46,624 nt of DNA from an uncultured Lachnospiraceae bacterium (GTDB lineage: Bacteria > Bacillota > Clostridia > Lachnospirales > Lachnospiraceae), in the NCBI GenBank assembly GCA_946182825.1, contig CAMGZH010000019.1:1-46624 (forward strand), read 5' to 3'. A program made the translations under genes and the position numbers. Shown here one piece after another: positions 25,979 through 35,215 of this stretch. The stretch's first letter is position 1; every line of letters starts with the position of its first letter. The notes beneath the pieces are model-generated. The model worked only from the letters and a program-made list of their open reading frames with translations, was not told the origin of the DNA and ran no database searches.

Positions 25979-28900
25979 ATGGCTTTTGTACACCTTCATA
26001 CGCATACGCAATACAGTATTCTGGACAGCTCGAATAAGATCGACGATTACATTGCCCGCGTCAAGGAGCTGGGGATGAATGCCGCAGCCATTACAGATCA
26101 TGGTAATATGTACGGCGTCATCGAGTTCTATCAGAAGGCCAAAAAAGCCGGGATCCGCCCCATTATCGGTTGTGAGGTCTATGTTGCACCGGGATCACGA
26201 TTCGAGAAAAACAGTATGCGCGGAGAGATCAAGTACTATCATCTGGTGCTGCTGTGTAAGAATCTGACCGGCTACCGGAACCTGATGAAACTGGTCTCTT
26301 TGGGCAACACGGAGGGATTCTATGCAAAGCCCCGTGTGGACAGGGAATGTCTGGAAAAGTATCATGAGGGGCTCATCGCGCTTTCTGCCTGTCTGGCAGG
26401 GGAGCTTTCCCGTGCTTCCATGCAGTCATATGAAAAGGCAAAAGAGGTGGCACTGGATCATCTGAAGATCTTTGGGGAGGGCAATTACTTCCTGGAGATG
26501 CAGGATCATATGGACGGAAGCATTCCGCAGCAAAAGACGAACCAGACGGTGATGCGGTTGCATCAGGATACCGGTATTCCGGTGGTGGTAACAAACGACT
26601 GTCATTACACAAGGCCGGAGGATGCCGCGGCTCACGACGTGTTGCTTTGCATGCAGGATAACAAGACAGTGGATGATGTGGACCGTATTCGCTACGAGGG
26701 TGGTCAGTACTACGTGAAAAGCGAAGAGGAGATGCGCCGTCTGTTTCCTTATGCGCCGGAGGCAGTGGAGAACACCCAGGTCATTGCCGATGGTTGTGAA
26801 GTTGAATTTACATTTAATGAATATAAAAAGCCACAGTATCATCTGCCCCAGGGACATGAGGATCAGAGCCCGAAGGAGTTTTTGACGGAACTGATCGCGG
26901 AAGGATTTGAACGACGATACGGAAAAAATGACCACTATACCGAGGACCAGAAGAAGGTGATCTGGCAGGAGGCCATGGATGAACTTCGCATCATTGATGA
27001 GAAGGGCTTTGTGGAGTATATTCTGATCGTTTGGGACTACATCAACTGGGCCAATACCCACAACTGTAAAACAGGACCGGGAAGAGGATCTGCGGCAGGA
27101 AGCCGTGTCTGCTACTGCATCGGAATCACAGATGTGGATCCGGTGCGCTATAACCTGCTGTTTGAGCGTTTCCTGAATCCAGAGCGAGTATCCATGCCCG
27201 ATATCGACGTAGATTTCGAGGATTCCCAGAGACTTCGGGTGATCAACGATTATATCTTCGAGAAGTACGGAAGGGACTGTGTATCACAGATCACCACCTT
27301 CCAGAATATGAAGGCAAAGGCTGTGCTTAAGGATGTGGGAAGAGCTCTTGGACTTCCTTTTCAGGAGACCAACCGTGTCAGCAAGATGATCCCCAATGAG
27401 CTGAATATCACCCTGAAGGATGCCTTGAAGAAGAATCCGGAGCTGAAGGCCTATGCGCAGGAGAGTGAAGAGCACAGGCAGTGGTTTACCTATGCCATGG
27501 AGCTTGAGGGCATTCCGAAGGCCACCGGTGTACATGCGGCAGGCGTTGTTATCTATCCGGGGCGGGCAGATGAATGTATGCCTCAGGGACGGGCGAAGGA
27601 CGGAACACCGGCCTGTGAGTATAATATGATCCAGCTGGAGCAGCTGGGATACCTGAAGATGGACTTCCTTGGACTTCGCACGCTGACGGTGGTAAAGGAT
27701 GCCGTGGCCAATGTTAAGAAGACAAGAGGCATTGAACTTGACATGGATCATATGGATTATGATGATCCCAAGACGCTGGAATTCATCGGAAGCGGAAAGA
27801 CCAGCGGCGTGTTCCAGCTTGAGTCGGCGGGAATGCAGTCCTTCATGAAGGAACTGCGTCCCTCCGGATTTGAGGATATTATAGCGGGGATTTCTCTGTA
27901 CCGTCCGGGTCCGATGGAATTTATCCCTTCGTATATCAAAGGCAAGGATGACCCGGAGCATGTGGTCTATAAGTGCAAAGCCCTTGAGCCGATCCTGAAG
28001 GATACCTATGGCTGTATCGTCTATCAGGAGCAGGTTATGCAAATCGTACAGCAGTTGGCGGGCTACTCCCTCGGACAGGCGGATATCATGCGTCGTGCCA
28101 TGAGTAAAAAGCATCAGGATGAGATCGATGCCGGGCGACACACCTTCGTATACGGCAACGGAGACGAGGTAGCGGAAGGCGAGGCAGGCTATGTTCCCGG
28201 CTGTATTAAGAACGGGATCTGTGAAACGCCTCAGGAATCCGAACGTATTGCCAATGAGATCTACGATTCCATGCTGGACTTTGCAAAATATGCATTTAAC
28301 AAATCCCATGCAGCCAGCTATGCGGTACTCTCCATGCAGACGGCGTATCTTAAGCTTTACTATCCTCAGGAATTTTTCGCAGCTCTTTTGACCTCGGTCA
28401 TTGATTCCTCCGGGAAGCTGGCCGAGTACCTTGGAGTATGCCGTGGAATGGGAATCGAAGTACTTCCGCCGGATGTCAGTGCCGGAACCGGAGAGTTTTC
28501 CGTATACGAGGGCAAGATCAAATACGGTATGTATGCGGTCAAAGGCGTTGGACCGGTCCTGATCGACGGGCTGGTTTCCGAGAGAGAATTAAATGGAGCT
28601 TATACTTCTTTCCAGAACTTCCTGGAGCGCGTTATGCCATTGGGTGTGAACAAGCGCGCTGTGGAAAATCTGATCAAGGCGGGGGCACTGGATTGCTTTG
28701 GCGCAAACCGCCGACAGATGGTCTACGGTTATGCAGCAATCATGGACGATATTGTGGCTGATCAGAAGAATTCTCTGTCAGGTCAGATGAGTCTGTTTGA
28801 TCTGGTGGATGAGGAAGAGCGAAAACAATATGAGGCAAAGCTTCCGGAAGTGGAAGAATTTCCGCGGGATGTGCTGCTTTCCTTTGAGAAGGAGGTTCTG

Positions 28901-29518
28901 GGAATCTATGTCAGCGGACATCCCTTAGAGGATTCCGTTGCCCTGATTCAGAAAAATGTGACCCTAAAGACCACGGAGTTCCTTTGGGATGAGGAAAAAC
29001 AAAGGACGCAGGTTCTGGAGAATCAGAATGGTGTCATGGGAGGCATCCTTGTGGATAAGACGGTGAAGTTTACAAAGGCGGGAGCACCTATGGCCTTCCT
29101 CACCATAGAAGATCTCTACGGCAGTGTGGAGGTGATCCTGTTCCCCAAGGTGTTTGAGCGATACCGGGATCTTCTGCAGGAAGATACCAAGCTGCTGATT
29201 GCAGGCCACGCATCGGTGGAAGAGGAAAAGGATGCCAAACTCATTGCAGATGATCTGATCACCTTTTCGGAGCTTTCCAGTGAAGTATGGCTGCGTTTTG
29301 CCGATATGGAGGCCTATGAGGCCATGCAGGAGAAGGTCATGGAGGTGATCCGTCACAGTGATGGAAGAGACACCATGACGATCTATCTGCAGGATCGAAA
29401 GGCGATCCGCCGGATGGGACCGCGCTTTTCCTTTTCAGCTGATCCTGGGGTCCTGAAGGCTCTTTCCGATCTGCTGGGAGAAAAAAATGTTTCGGTGGTG
29501 CCGGGAAGGTGGAAATAA
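25979..29518 (+). CDS. dnaE: DNA polymerase III alpha subunit, DnaE type
   Basis: 1179 residues. The N-terminal PHP domain starts FVHLHTHTQYSILDS. The catalytic aspartates of the C-family polymerase palm are Asp408 and Asp410 in MPDIDVDFED. The finger and helix-hairpin-helix regions follow, and an OB-fold lies near residues 1025-1100 (APMAFLTIEDLYGSVEVILFP). There is no inserted proofreading exonuclease, so this is DnaE and not PolC. It is a replicative DNA polymerase in the cytosol; Firmicutes usually also carry polC, which is not in this window. TAAGGAG precedes the start. No hairpin is visible after the stop before the pfkA promoter. Confidence 0.98.
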   Translation: MAFVHLHTHTQYSILDSSNKIDDYIARVKELGMNAAAITDHGNMYGVIEFYQKAKKAGIRPIIGCEVYVAPGSRFEKNSMRGEIKYYHLVLLCKNLTGYRNLMKLVSLGNTEGFYAKPRVDRECLEKYHEGLIALSACLAGELSRASMQSYEKAKEVALDHLKIFGEGNYFLEMQDHMDGSIPQQKTNQTVMRLHQDTGIPVVVTNDCHYTRPEDAAAHDVLLCMQDNKTVDDVDRIRYEGGQYYVKSEEEMRRLFPYAPEAVENTQVIADGCEVEFTFNEYKKPQYHLPQGHEDQSPKEFLTELIAEGFERRYGKNDHYTEDQKKVIWQEAMDELRIIDEKGFVEYILIVWDYINWANTHNCKTGPGRGSAAGSRVCYCIGITDVDPVRYNLLFERFLNPERVSMPDIDVDFEDSQRLRVINDYIFEKYGRDCVSQITTFQNMKAKAVLKDVGRALGLPFQETNRVSKMIPNELNITLKDALKKNPELKAYAQESEEHRQWFTYAMELEGIPKATGVHAAGVVIYPGRADECMPQGRAKDGTPACEYNMIQLEQLGYLKMDFLGLRTLTVVKDAVANVKKTRGIELDMDHMDYDDPKTLEFIGSGKTSGVFQLESAGMQSFMKELRPSGFEDIIAGISLYRPGPMEFIPSYIKGKDDPEHVVYKCKALEPILKDTYGCIVYQEQVMQIVQQLAGYSLGQADIMRRAMSKKHQDEIDAGRHTFVYGNGDEVAEGEAGYVPGCIKNGICETPQESERIANEIYDSMLDFAKYAFNKSHAASYAVLSMQTAYLKLYYPQEFFAALLTSVIDSSGKLAEYLGVCRGMGIEVLPPDVSAGTGEFSVYEGKIKYGMYAVKGVGPVLIDGLVSERELNGAYTSFQNFLERVMPLGVNKRAVENLIKAGALDCFGANRRQMVYGYAAIMDDIVADQKNSLSGQMSLFDLVDEEERKQYEAKLPEVEEFPRDVLLSFEKEVLGIYVSGHPLEDSVALIQKNVTLKTTEFLWDEEKQRTQVLENQNGVMGGILVDKTVKFTKAGAPMAFLTIEDLYGSVEVILFPKVFERYRDLLQEDTKLLIAGHASVEEEKDAKLIADDLITFSELSSEVWLRFADMEAYEAMQEKVMEVIRHSDGRDTMTIYLQDRKAIRRMGPRFSFSADPGVLKALSDLLGEKNVSVVPGRWK

Positions 29519-29552
29519 AGTGTCCCAGAAGGGCATTGGTCGCAAAAAAGGA

Positions 29553-29581
29553 TTGAATAATCGGCGTAAAAGTATTAAAAT
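29553..29581 (+). promoter_or_regulatory. Sigma-A promoter of pfkA
   Basis: TTGAAT (29553-29558), 17 bp, TAAAAT (29576-29581), about 42 bp before the start codon. Confidence 0.65.
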
Positions 29582-29622
29582 GTCTTGGATTGAGAGTTAT
29601 TACAAACGGAGGAATATATAAT

Positions 29623-30624
29623 ATGGCTAAGGAAGTTAACACAATTGGTGTCCTGACCAGTGGTGGTGATGCGCCGGGAATGAACGCAGCCGTACGTGCA
29701 GTTGTACGTCAGGCAATTGCTAGAGGCAAGAAGGTAAAGGGAATTAGACGTGGTTACGCAGGTCTTTTGAATGAAGAGATCTTTGATATGGATACACATT
29801 CTGTATCTGATATCATCTCCCGTGGTGGTACAATCTTACAGACAGCTCGTTGCCTTGAGTTCAAGGAGCTGGAGTATCAGCAGAAGGGTGCTGAGATCTG
29901 TAGGAAGCACGGTATCGATGGTCTTGTTGTAATCGGCGGAGACGGATCCTTCCAGGGTGCGCAGAAGCTTGCTGCATTAGGAATCAATACCATCGGACTT
30001 CCGGGAACCATCGACCTTGATATCGCTTGCACCGAGTATACCATCGGATTCGATACAGCTGTTAACACAGCAATGGAAGCGATCGATAAGGTTCGTGATA
30101 CATCTACATCACATGAGCGTTGCTCGATCATCGAGGTAATGGGACGTGGTGCCGGTTATATCGCACTCTGGTGTGGTATCGCAAACGGTGCTGAGGATGT
30201 CCTTCTTCCGGAGCTTTACGACTATGATGAGCAGACTCTTGTAAGCCACATCATTGAGGGACGTAAGCGCGGTAAGCAGCATCATATCATCATCAACGCT
30301 GAGGGAATCGGACATTCCGCTTCTATGGCGAAGAGAATCGAAGCTGCAACAGGAATTGAGACTCGTGCAACCATCTTAGGTCACATGCAGCGTGGTGGTA
30401 ACCCGACAGCGAAGGATCGTGTATACGCTTCCACAATGGGTTGTTTGGCTGTTGATCTTCTTTGCAAGGGTGCAAGCAACCGTGTCGTAGGTTACAGACA
30501 TGGTGAGTTCGTTGATTTCGATATCGATGAGGCACTTGCAATGCAGAAGGGTCTTGATGATTATCAGGTTGAGATCTGTCAGGCTCTTGGCAATGCAGAT
30601 TACAAGCTGCCACCATTGTCATAA
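29623..30624 (+). CDS. pfkA: ATP-dependent 6-phosphofructokinase
   Basis: 333 residues from the ATG at 29623 behind GGAGG; a further in-frame ATG at 29590 has no ribosome site. IGVLTSGGDAPGMNA, GGDGS (the glycine typical of ATP use rather than pyrophosphate) and the catalytic PGTIDLDI loop are clear. The common form of that loop is PGTIDND; here Asn is replaced by Leu while both aspartates remain. The enzyme phosphorylates fructose 6-phosphate, the committing step of glycolysis. Codon use indicates high expression. It is a single gene with its own promoter and terminator. Confidence 0.96.
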   Translation: MAKEVNTIGVLTSGGDAPGMNAAVRAVVRQAIARGKKVKGIRRGYAGLLNEEIFDMDTHSVSDIISRGGTILQTARCLEFKELEYQQKGAEICRKHGIDGLVVIGGDGSFQGAQKLAALGINTIGLPGTIDLDIACTEYTIGFDTAVNTAMEAIDKVRDTSTSHERCSIIEVMGRGAGYIALWCGIANGAEDVLLPELYDYDEQTLVSHIIEGRKRGKQHHIIINAEGIGHSASMAKRIEAATGIETRATILGHMQRGGNPTAKDRVYASTMGCLAVDLLCKGASNRVVGYRHGEFVDFDIDEALAMQKGLDDYQVEICQALGNADYKLPPLS

Positions 30625-30644
30625 GAATCGAAGGATAGATTTGG

Positions 30645-30679
30645 AAGCCGTTTTCTTCTAATGGGAAGCGGCTTTCTTT
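30645..30679 (+). terminator. Terminator of pfkA
   Basis: AAGCCGTTTTC pairs with GGAAGCGGCTT (two G-U pairs) across an 8-nt loop, followed by TTTCTTT. Confidence 0.8.
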
Positions 30680-30701
30680 ATGCCCAAAGGCAGGAGAAGT
30701 T

Positions 30702-31526
30702 ATGATTACCAGTATGGATAACCCCCGCATGAAGCACATCCGCAAACTGAATAAAAAGGCCAGGACCCGCCGGCAGGAGGGACTGTTTGTGGCAGAGGGC
30801 GAGCGGATTCTTTCCGAGACCCCGGTGGAGCTTTTGCGTGAGCTTTATGTTTCCGAGTCCTATGAAAAGGGTGCTGCTATCAATGCAGCCCATGCCCTTA
30901 TGCAGGAGAAGCTTGCCGCTGTTTTTGAACAGGCAAGGAAACGGGAGATCCTGCAGGTGGTCAGTGATTCGGTGTTTGCTGAGATCTGTGACACCGATCA
31001 TCCCCAGGGTGTATTGGCGGTGATCGAGCAGCCGGTCTATACCCTTTCCGATCTGCTGAAGGATACGCCCCTTTTGGTAGTTCTTGAAGACATTCAGGAC
31101 CCGGGGAATCTTGGAACGATCTTCCGGACCGCAGAAGGAGCCGGCGTCACCGGTGTGATCATGAGCAGGGGAACGGTGGACCTTTTTTCTCCAAAGGTCG
31201 TACGTTCCACCATGGGAAGCATATATCGTATGCCGTTTGTAATAGCAGAAGACCTTGAGACGATGTTGGCCGACATCCGGGAACAGGGGATCCGGTTCTA
31301 TGCAGCCCATTTAGGTGGAGAGAAATACCACGACGGATATGATTACAGCGGCCCCTGCGGATTTTTGATCGGGAATGAGGGGAACGGACTTAGTAGTGGT
31401 ATCACCGCAATGGCAGACGATCTTCTTCGTATTCCCATGGGAGGGAAGCTGGAATCTTTAAACGCGGCAATGGCAGCAGGCATCCTGATGTATGAGGCCA
31501 ATCGCCAGAGACGAAAGGACAGTTGA
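30702..31526 (+). CDS. SpoU/TrmH-family RNA 2'-O-methyltransferase
   Basis: 274 residues. An N-terminal substrate-binding region (ARTRRQEGLFVAEGERIL) is followed by a SPOUT methyltransferase domain with its three motifs: QDPGNLGTIFRTAEG, FLIGNEGNGLS and IPMGGKLESLNAAMAAGILMYE. These build the trefoil knot that binds S-adenosylmethionine. It methylates a ribose in rRNA or tRNA; the site cannot be told from sequence. Start follows AGGAGA. The next small gene starts 1 bp after its stop, so they are co-transcribed. Confidence 0.92.
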   Translation: MITSMDNPRMKHIRKLNKKARTRRQEGLFVAEGERILSETPVELLRELYVSESYEKGAAINAAHALMQEKLAAVFEQARKREILQVVSDSVFAEICDTDHPQGVLAVIEQPVYTLSDLLKDTPLLVVLEDIQDPGNLGTIFRTAEGAGVTGVIMSRGTVDLFSPKVVRSTMGSIYRMPFVIAEDLETMLADIREQGIRFYAAHLGGEKYHDGYDYSGPCGFLIGNEGNGLSSGITAMADDLLRIPMGGKLESLNAAMAAGILMYEANRQRRKDS

Positions 31527-31527
31527 T

Positions 31528-31794
31528 ATGCGGATCTGGTTTAAGGAAATGCAAGGCGGACATATCCTTGCGGAGGTGACCTATGAGGATTATCAGCAGG
31601 ATACCAGAACGCACAAGGTGTTTGCAGGGCTGGAATATGCCTGTCATCAGCTGGATCTGCCGGTTCCGATCTGGCTGGCTTCTACCGTGAAGGAGTTCAA
31701 GCTTCACAGTAAGGCGCGTTTTACGGGAGATTGTTTTATCGAAGAGATCCCCTTTGACTACCTTGAGATCGAGGTTCTGGAAGAGGATTGGTAG
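31528..31794 (+). CDS. Small conserved-looking hypothetical protein
   Basis: 88 residues from the ATG at 31528, behind AAAGGA in the end of the methyltransferase gene. An open frame extends upstream but only inside that gene. It starts MRIWFKEMQGGHILAEVTYE and ends in the acidic stretch EIEVLEEDW. It is soluble, probably an alpha/beta fold, and contains no cysteine pair or known motif. Function not recognised. Tight coupling to the RNA methyltransferase suggests a related role, but this is only context. No terminator separates it from the alarmone synthetase gene 46 bp downstream. Confidence 0.75.
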   Translation: MRIWFKEMQGGHILAEVTYEDYQQDTRTHKVFAGLEYACHQLDLPVPIWLASTVKEFKLHSKARFTGDCFIEEIPFDYLEIEVLEEDW

Positions 31795-31840
31795 AATTGG
31801 CTGAAATATGCTAGTATGGTAGTGTGCAACGAGTGCGCGA

Positions 31841-32608
31841 ATGAATGAGAAAGTAACAGGTAGTAGAATCATGGATCAGGTTGAGTATATTCGTCAGATG
31901 CATGGAAGAGAAGTGGATGCATGGAATTCTGCAATGCTTCTCTACAACTCAGCAATCAAGGAGATCTCCACGAAGATCGAGATCTTGAACGATGAGTTCC
32001 AGCATACACACCAGTACAATCCAATTGAATATGTTAAAACACGAGTGAAGAAGCCGGAGAGTATCATCAAGAAGCTTCGTCGCTACGGTTATTCCGATAA
32101 TATTGAGAATATGGTGACCTACTGTAATGACATTGCAGGTCTTCGTATCGTATGTTCTTTTACCAACGATATCTACCGCATGGCGGACATGATCGGTCAG
32201 CAGTCGGATATCACGGTCATTTCCATTAAGGATTATATCAAGAATCCAAAGGAAAGCGGATATAAGAGCTATCATATGCTTGTGACGATTCCGATCTTTT
32301 TGTCCGATAAGGTTGTGGACACGAAGGTGGAGATTCAGATCCGTACCATTGCCATGGATTTCTGGGCAAGTCTTGAGCATAAGATCTATTATAAGTTTGA
32401 GGGAAATGCACCGGAGTACATCAGCCGGGATCTTCGGGAGTGTTCCGGAATTGTTTCCATGCTGGATGCAAAGATGCTGTCCCTGAACGAGGCAATTATG
32501 GAGACCAAGAAGGAACAGGTTCTGGAAGAAGCCCAGAGGAGGGTGGAAGAAGGCGCCCACGGCAGGCTTCAGGAGCTTTTGGAGCGGGATGAGTCATCCG
32601 AAGAATAA
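31841..32608 (+). CDS. Small alarmone synthetase, RelQ/YjbM type
   Basis: 255 residues holding only the (p)ppGpp synthetase domain, without the hydrolase, TGS or ACT domains of long RSH proteins. NDIAGLRIVCSF, ESGYKSYHMLV and EIQIRTIAMDFWASLEHKIYY are the substrate-binding and catalytic motifs of the family. It makes ppGpp and related alarmones from GTP or GDP and ATP. A C-terminal acidic helical tail follows the catalytic domain. The start is uncertain: ATG at 31841 has little ribosome site, and an in-frame ATG at 31871 is possible. A weak promoter (TTGGTA, 18 bp, TAGTAT) lies at 31788-31817. Confidence 0.92.
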   Translation: MNEKVTGSRIMDQVEYIRQMHGREVDAWNSAMLLYNSAIKEISTKIEILNDEFQHTHQYNPIEYVKTRVKKPESIIKKLRRYGYSDNIENMVTYCNDIAGLRIVCSFTNDIYRMADMIGQQSDITVISIKDYIKNPKESGYKSYHMLVTIPIFLSDKVVDTKVEIQIRTIAMDFWASLEHKIYYKFEGNAPEYISRDLRECSGIVSMLDAKMLSLNEAIMETKKEQVLEEAQRRVEEGAHGRLQELLERDESSEE

Positions 32609-32630
32609 GAATAAGAGATCGATAATTTGT

Positions 32631-32662
32631 ACACACCGCAAGAAATTTGCGGTGTGTTTTTT
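32631..32662 (+). terminator. Terminator of the alarmone synthetase gene
   Basis: ACACACCGCAA and TTGCGGTGTGT form a perfect 11-bp stem with a 5-nt loop, followed by six T residues. Confidence 0.9.
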
Positions 32663-32671
32663 ATGGGTTCG

Positions 32672-32680
32672 TGTTATGAT
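32672..32680 (+). promoter_or_regulatory. Extended -10 promoter
   Basis: TGTTATGAT lies 86 bp before the gene at 32767, just after the preceding terminator. The -35 region is poor. Confidence 0.5.
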
Positions 32681-32766
32681 TGGGATAGAAGATGCCGATA
32701 TATACCTTGGATAGGTATGTATCAGGACAAGGATGTCAGAGAACGATGCTACAAGGAGGTGTAAGG

Positions 32767-33411
32767 ATGGATACGAGTATGGTCAACAACACAAGTGCAA
32801 CCTATAATGTGTCAGCCGTTTCCGCTCCGGCGAAGTCAGAGAAGACAGAGACCAAGGCAGAGCAGAAGGAGAAGGCGGAGGGCAAGTCTTCCGGTTTTTC
32901 TGAGACGGCAGCTGTTTATGAGAAGGGCTCCAATAAGGAAGATTCTGTGCGGAAGACAGCGGATAAGAGTACGGACCGCAGTGCCATTGTTGCTCAGATG
33001 AAGAGCGATATGGAGGCGCAGAAGTTGCGTCTTTTCGATATCGTTAAGAAGACCATCGAGGGACAGGGTAAGACCATTGCAAGTGCAGATGATATGTGGG
33101 CAATTCTTGCAAGCGGGGATTTTACCGTAGATGCAGCAACCAAGGAACAGGCGCAGAAGGATATTGCAGAGGACGGTTACTGGGGTGTTGAGCAGACCTC
33201 AGACCGGATCGTTGATTTTGCCAAGGCATTGGCGAATGATGACCCGGAGAAGGCGGATAAGATGATCGAGGCCTTCCAGAAGGGTTATAAGGAAGCCACC
33301 AAGACCTGGGGCAAGCAGCTTCCGGATATTTCTTCCAGAACTTATGATGCGGTTATGGAGAAGATGAATAAGTGGAAGAACGGCGAAGAGGTCGGCGGTG
33401 AAAGTTCATAA
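32767..33411 (+). CDS. Uncharacterised protein with disordered N-terminus
   Basis: 214 residues from the ATG at 32767, which follows AAGGAGGTG; an earlier in-frame ATG at 32692 lacks a ribosome site. Residues 1-75 are Ser/Thr/Lys/Glu-rich and probably disordered. From about residue 78 a helical domain follows, with SADDMWAILASGDF, GYWGVEQTSDRIVDFAKAL and LPDISSRTYDAVMEKM. The GYWGVEQTSDRIVDFA stretch resembles a domain I recall at the C-terminus of uncharacterised proteins in several phyla, but I cannot name it with certainty. There is no signal peptide. It is a single gene, bracketed by terminators at 32631 and 33423. Confidence 0.8.
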   Translation: MDTSMVNNTSATYNVSAVSAPAKSEKTETKAEQKEKAEGKSSGFSETAAVYEKGSNKEDSVRKTADKSTDRSAIVAQMKSDMEAQKLRLFDIVKKTIEGQGKTIASADDMWAILASGDFTVDAATKEQAQKDIAEDGYWGVEQTSDRIVDFAKALANDDPEKADKMIEAFQKGYKEATKTWGKQLPDISSRTYDAVMEKMNKWKNGEEVGGESS

Positions 33412-33422
33412 GAACAGAAAGG

Positions 33423-33465
33423 CATCTGCCGGAGGTAGGATCAACCTCCGGCAGATGTTTTTTTT
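33423..33465 (+). terminator. Strong intrinsic terminator
   Basis: CATCTGCCGGAGGT and its exact complement form a 14-bp stem with a 7-nt loop, followed by eight T residues. Confidence 0.95.
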
Positions 33466-33626
33466 GTGTGTTTTTTCACTCTTGTAGCATTAAAATAAAT
33501 GTCGGGTTAGACGTGTCTACTTGCAAAATCTTTTCAGGTGTGATACCATGCACTTTGTATACAGTACTTAATTAAATACATTGTATAAAATCAAAGAGTT
33601 GTACCACATCAATGGAGTTTTAGAAA
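33466..33626 (+). promoter_or_regulatory. AT-rich leader region of ispE
   Basis: 161 bases without a gene. A possible promoter is TTGCAA (33521-33526), 17 bp, TACCAT (33544-33549). An interrupted palindrome TAGAC-GT-GTCTA lies just before it, and a GTATAC and TTAATTAA-rich stretch lies after it. No operator family was recognised. Confidence 0.35.
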
Positions 33627-34520
33627 ATGGAACAGGTTAGAGAAAAAGCATACGCCAAGGTGAACCTTGGGCTGGACGTTACCGGTAGAAGAGAAGACGG
33701 TTATCATCTGGTGTCCATGGTGATGCAGACCGTCGGGATCTGTGATGATATTGTTGTCTACAAGACAAAGGATCCGAATATCTCCCTGGATATTGATTAT
33801 GGCGGGGTGCACCTGGCCAATCCACTGTCGGCAGGGGATGACAATCTTTGCGCGAAGGCAGCCCGGGTGATCAATGAGCGCCTTGGCATACAGCATGGTT
33901 ATTTTATCCATTTGACCAAGCGGATACCGGTGGCAGCCGGAATGGCCGGAGGCAGCAGTGATGCGGCTGCGGTATTAAGGGCGATCAATCGTCTGGAGAA
34001 TGCAGGGCTTTCCACAGAAGAGCTGCAGGAGCTTGGCGTTTCACTTGGAGCCGATGTTCCTTACTGTATCCTGGGAGGGACCATGCATGCCGGCGGTATC
34101 GGTGAAGTACTTTCTCCGATGAAGCCCTTTGATCAGGTTCCGATCCTGGTGGCGAAGCCGCCGGAAGGGGTATCCACAGCAGAGGTCTATCATGCGTTGG
34201 ATGCATTGGAAGAAATACAGCATCCGGATATTCAAGCGATCCGGAAGGCTGTGGAGGATCGAGACGTGGAGGGGCTTGCAAATTGTATGGGCAATGTCCT
34301 GATGGATGTTACACTGCCGAAGCATCCCATCGTTGGAACCATCCGGGATAAGATGCTGGCAGGTGGTGCTGTGGGTTCTATGATGACGGGCAGCGGCCCC
34401 ACGGTTTTTGGTTTATACAAGACAGATGAGGATTGCAGGAAGGCGGCAGAGATGATCCGCGCAGCGGGGATCTGTGAGACTGTTATTGCAACGAGAACGA
34501 TAGCTGATATTACCAGGTAG
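33627..34520 (+). CDS. ispE: 4-diphosphocytidyl-2-C-methyl-D-erythritol kinase
   Basis: 297 residues, a GHMP-family kinase. The start AYAKVNLGLDVTGRREDGYH is the substrate end, and PVAAGMAGGSSDAAA (101-115) is the ATP-binding loop with Asp112 nearby. The C-terminal GSGPTVFGLY closes the fold. It phosphorylates CDP-ME in the methylerythritol phosphate route to isoprenoids. A weak ribosome site (GGAG) lies ten bases upstream. The GntR regulator gene starts 11 bp after its stop, so the two are co-transcribed. Confidence 0.96.
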   Translation: MEQVREKAYAKVNLGLDVTGRREDGYHLVSMVMQTVGICDDIVVYKTKDPNISLDIDYGGVHLANPLSAGDDNLCAKAARVINERLGIQHGYFIHLTKRIPVAAGMAGGSSDAAAVLRAINRLENAGLSTEELQELGVSLGADVPYCILGGTMHAGGIGEVLSPMKPFDQVPILVAKPPEGVSTAEVYHALDALEEIQHPDIQAIRKAVEDRDVEGLANCMGNVLMDVTLPKHPIVGTIRDKMLAGGAVGSMMTGSGPTVFGLYKTDEDCRKAAEMIRAAGICETVIATRTIADITR

Positions 34521-34531
34521 GGAGGAACGAC

Positions 34532-35215
34532 ATGGAAGAGTTAAAGCTGGATATGGATTCATATCTTCCCCTTCGGGATGTAGTATTTCATACACTTCGA
34601 GATGCGATCTTAAAGGGAGATCTGGCACCGGGAGAGCGACTGATGGAGATTCATCTTGCGAATAAGCTTGGGGTTTCACGAACACCGATCCGTGAGGCAA
34701 TCCGTATGCTGGAGAAAGAGGGACTTGCGGTCACCATTCCGAGAAAGGGTGCACAGGTTGCCCGCATGACAGAGAAGGATCTGGAGGATGTGCTTGAGAT
34801 TCGTGACGCGCTGGATGAACTGGCGGTTTCCGATGCCTGCAATCGTATGACAGAGGAGAATTACGCAGATTTAAAGCGAGCTATGGAGACGTTTTCTGCA
34901 GCGGCAAAGACCAAGGATGTTCGTGCCATTGTAGAGGCGGATGAGGAATTTCATAATGTGATCTACCGGGCAGCCAACAATCCGAAGCTGGAGAATATTA
35001 TTCGCAACTTAAAGGAACAGATGTATCGTTACCGTTACGAATACGTCAAGGGCGATGCGGATTTCCTGCAGTTGGTCAACGAGCATGAGCAGATCGTGGA
35101 GGGACTTCGTGAAAAAGACAGCGTTGGGGTCAAGGCCATTATGCATACCCATCTTCGTAATCAGGTGGAGTCTGTCCGTGGTGTGATTCGCAGACAGAAT
35201 CGGGAGGACGCGTGA
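34532..35215 (+). CDS. GntR-family regulator, FadR/FCD type
   Basis: 227 residues. A winged helix at residues 15-75 has LANKLGVSRTPIREAIRMLE, and an all-helical FCD ligand/metal domain runs from about 85 to 215. Candidate metal ligands are in ADEEFHN (Asp, His), the NEHEQI histidine and MHTHLRN. FCD regulators sense small organic acids; the effector here is unknown. It sits between ispE and the DUF1934 gene, an arrangement I recall from other Clostridia, which argues against a simple local regulator. Start follows GGGAGG, and the stop overlaps the next GTG start. Confidence 0.92.
   Translation: MEELKLDMDSYLPLRDVVFHTLRDAILKGDLAPGERLMEIHLANKLGVSRTPIREAIRMLEKEGLAVTIPRKGAQVARMTEKDLEDVLEIRDALDELAVSDACNRMTEENYADLKRAMETFSAAAKTKDVRAIVEADEEFHNVIYRAANNPKLENIIRNLKEQMYRYRYEYVKGDADFLQLVNEHEQIVEGLREKDSVGVKAIMHTHLRNQVESVRGVIRRQNREDA

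Noticed and set aside
27284-28309. 341-codon minus-strand frame inside dnaE
   Set aside because: Shadow of dnaE in another frame; no ribosome site or family signature.
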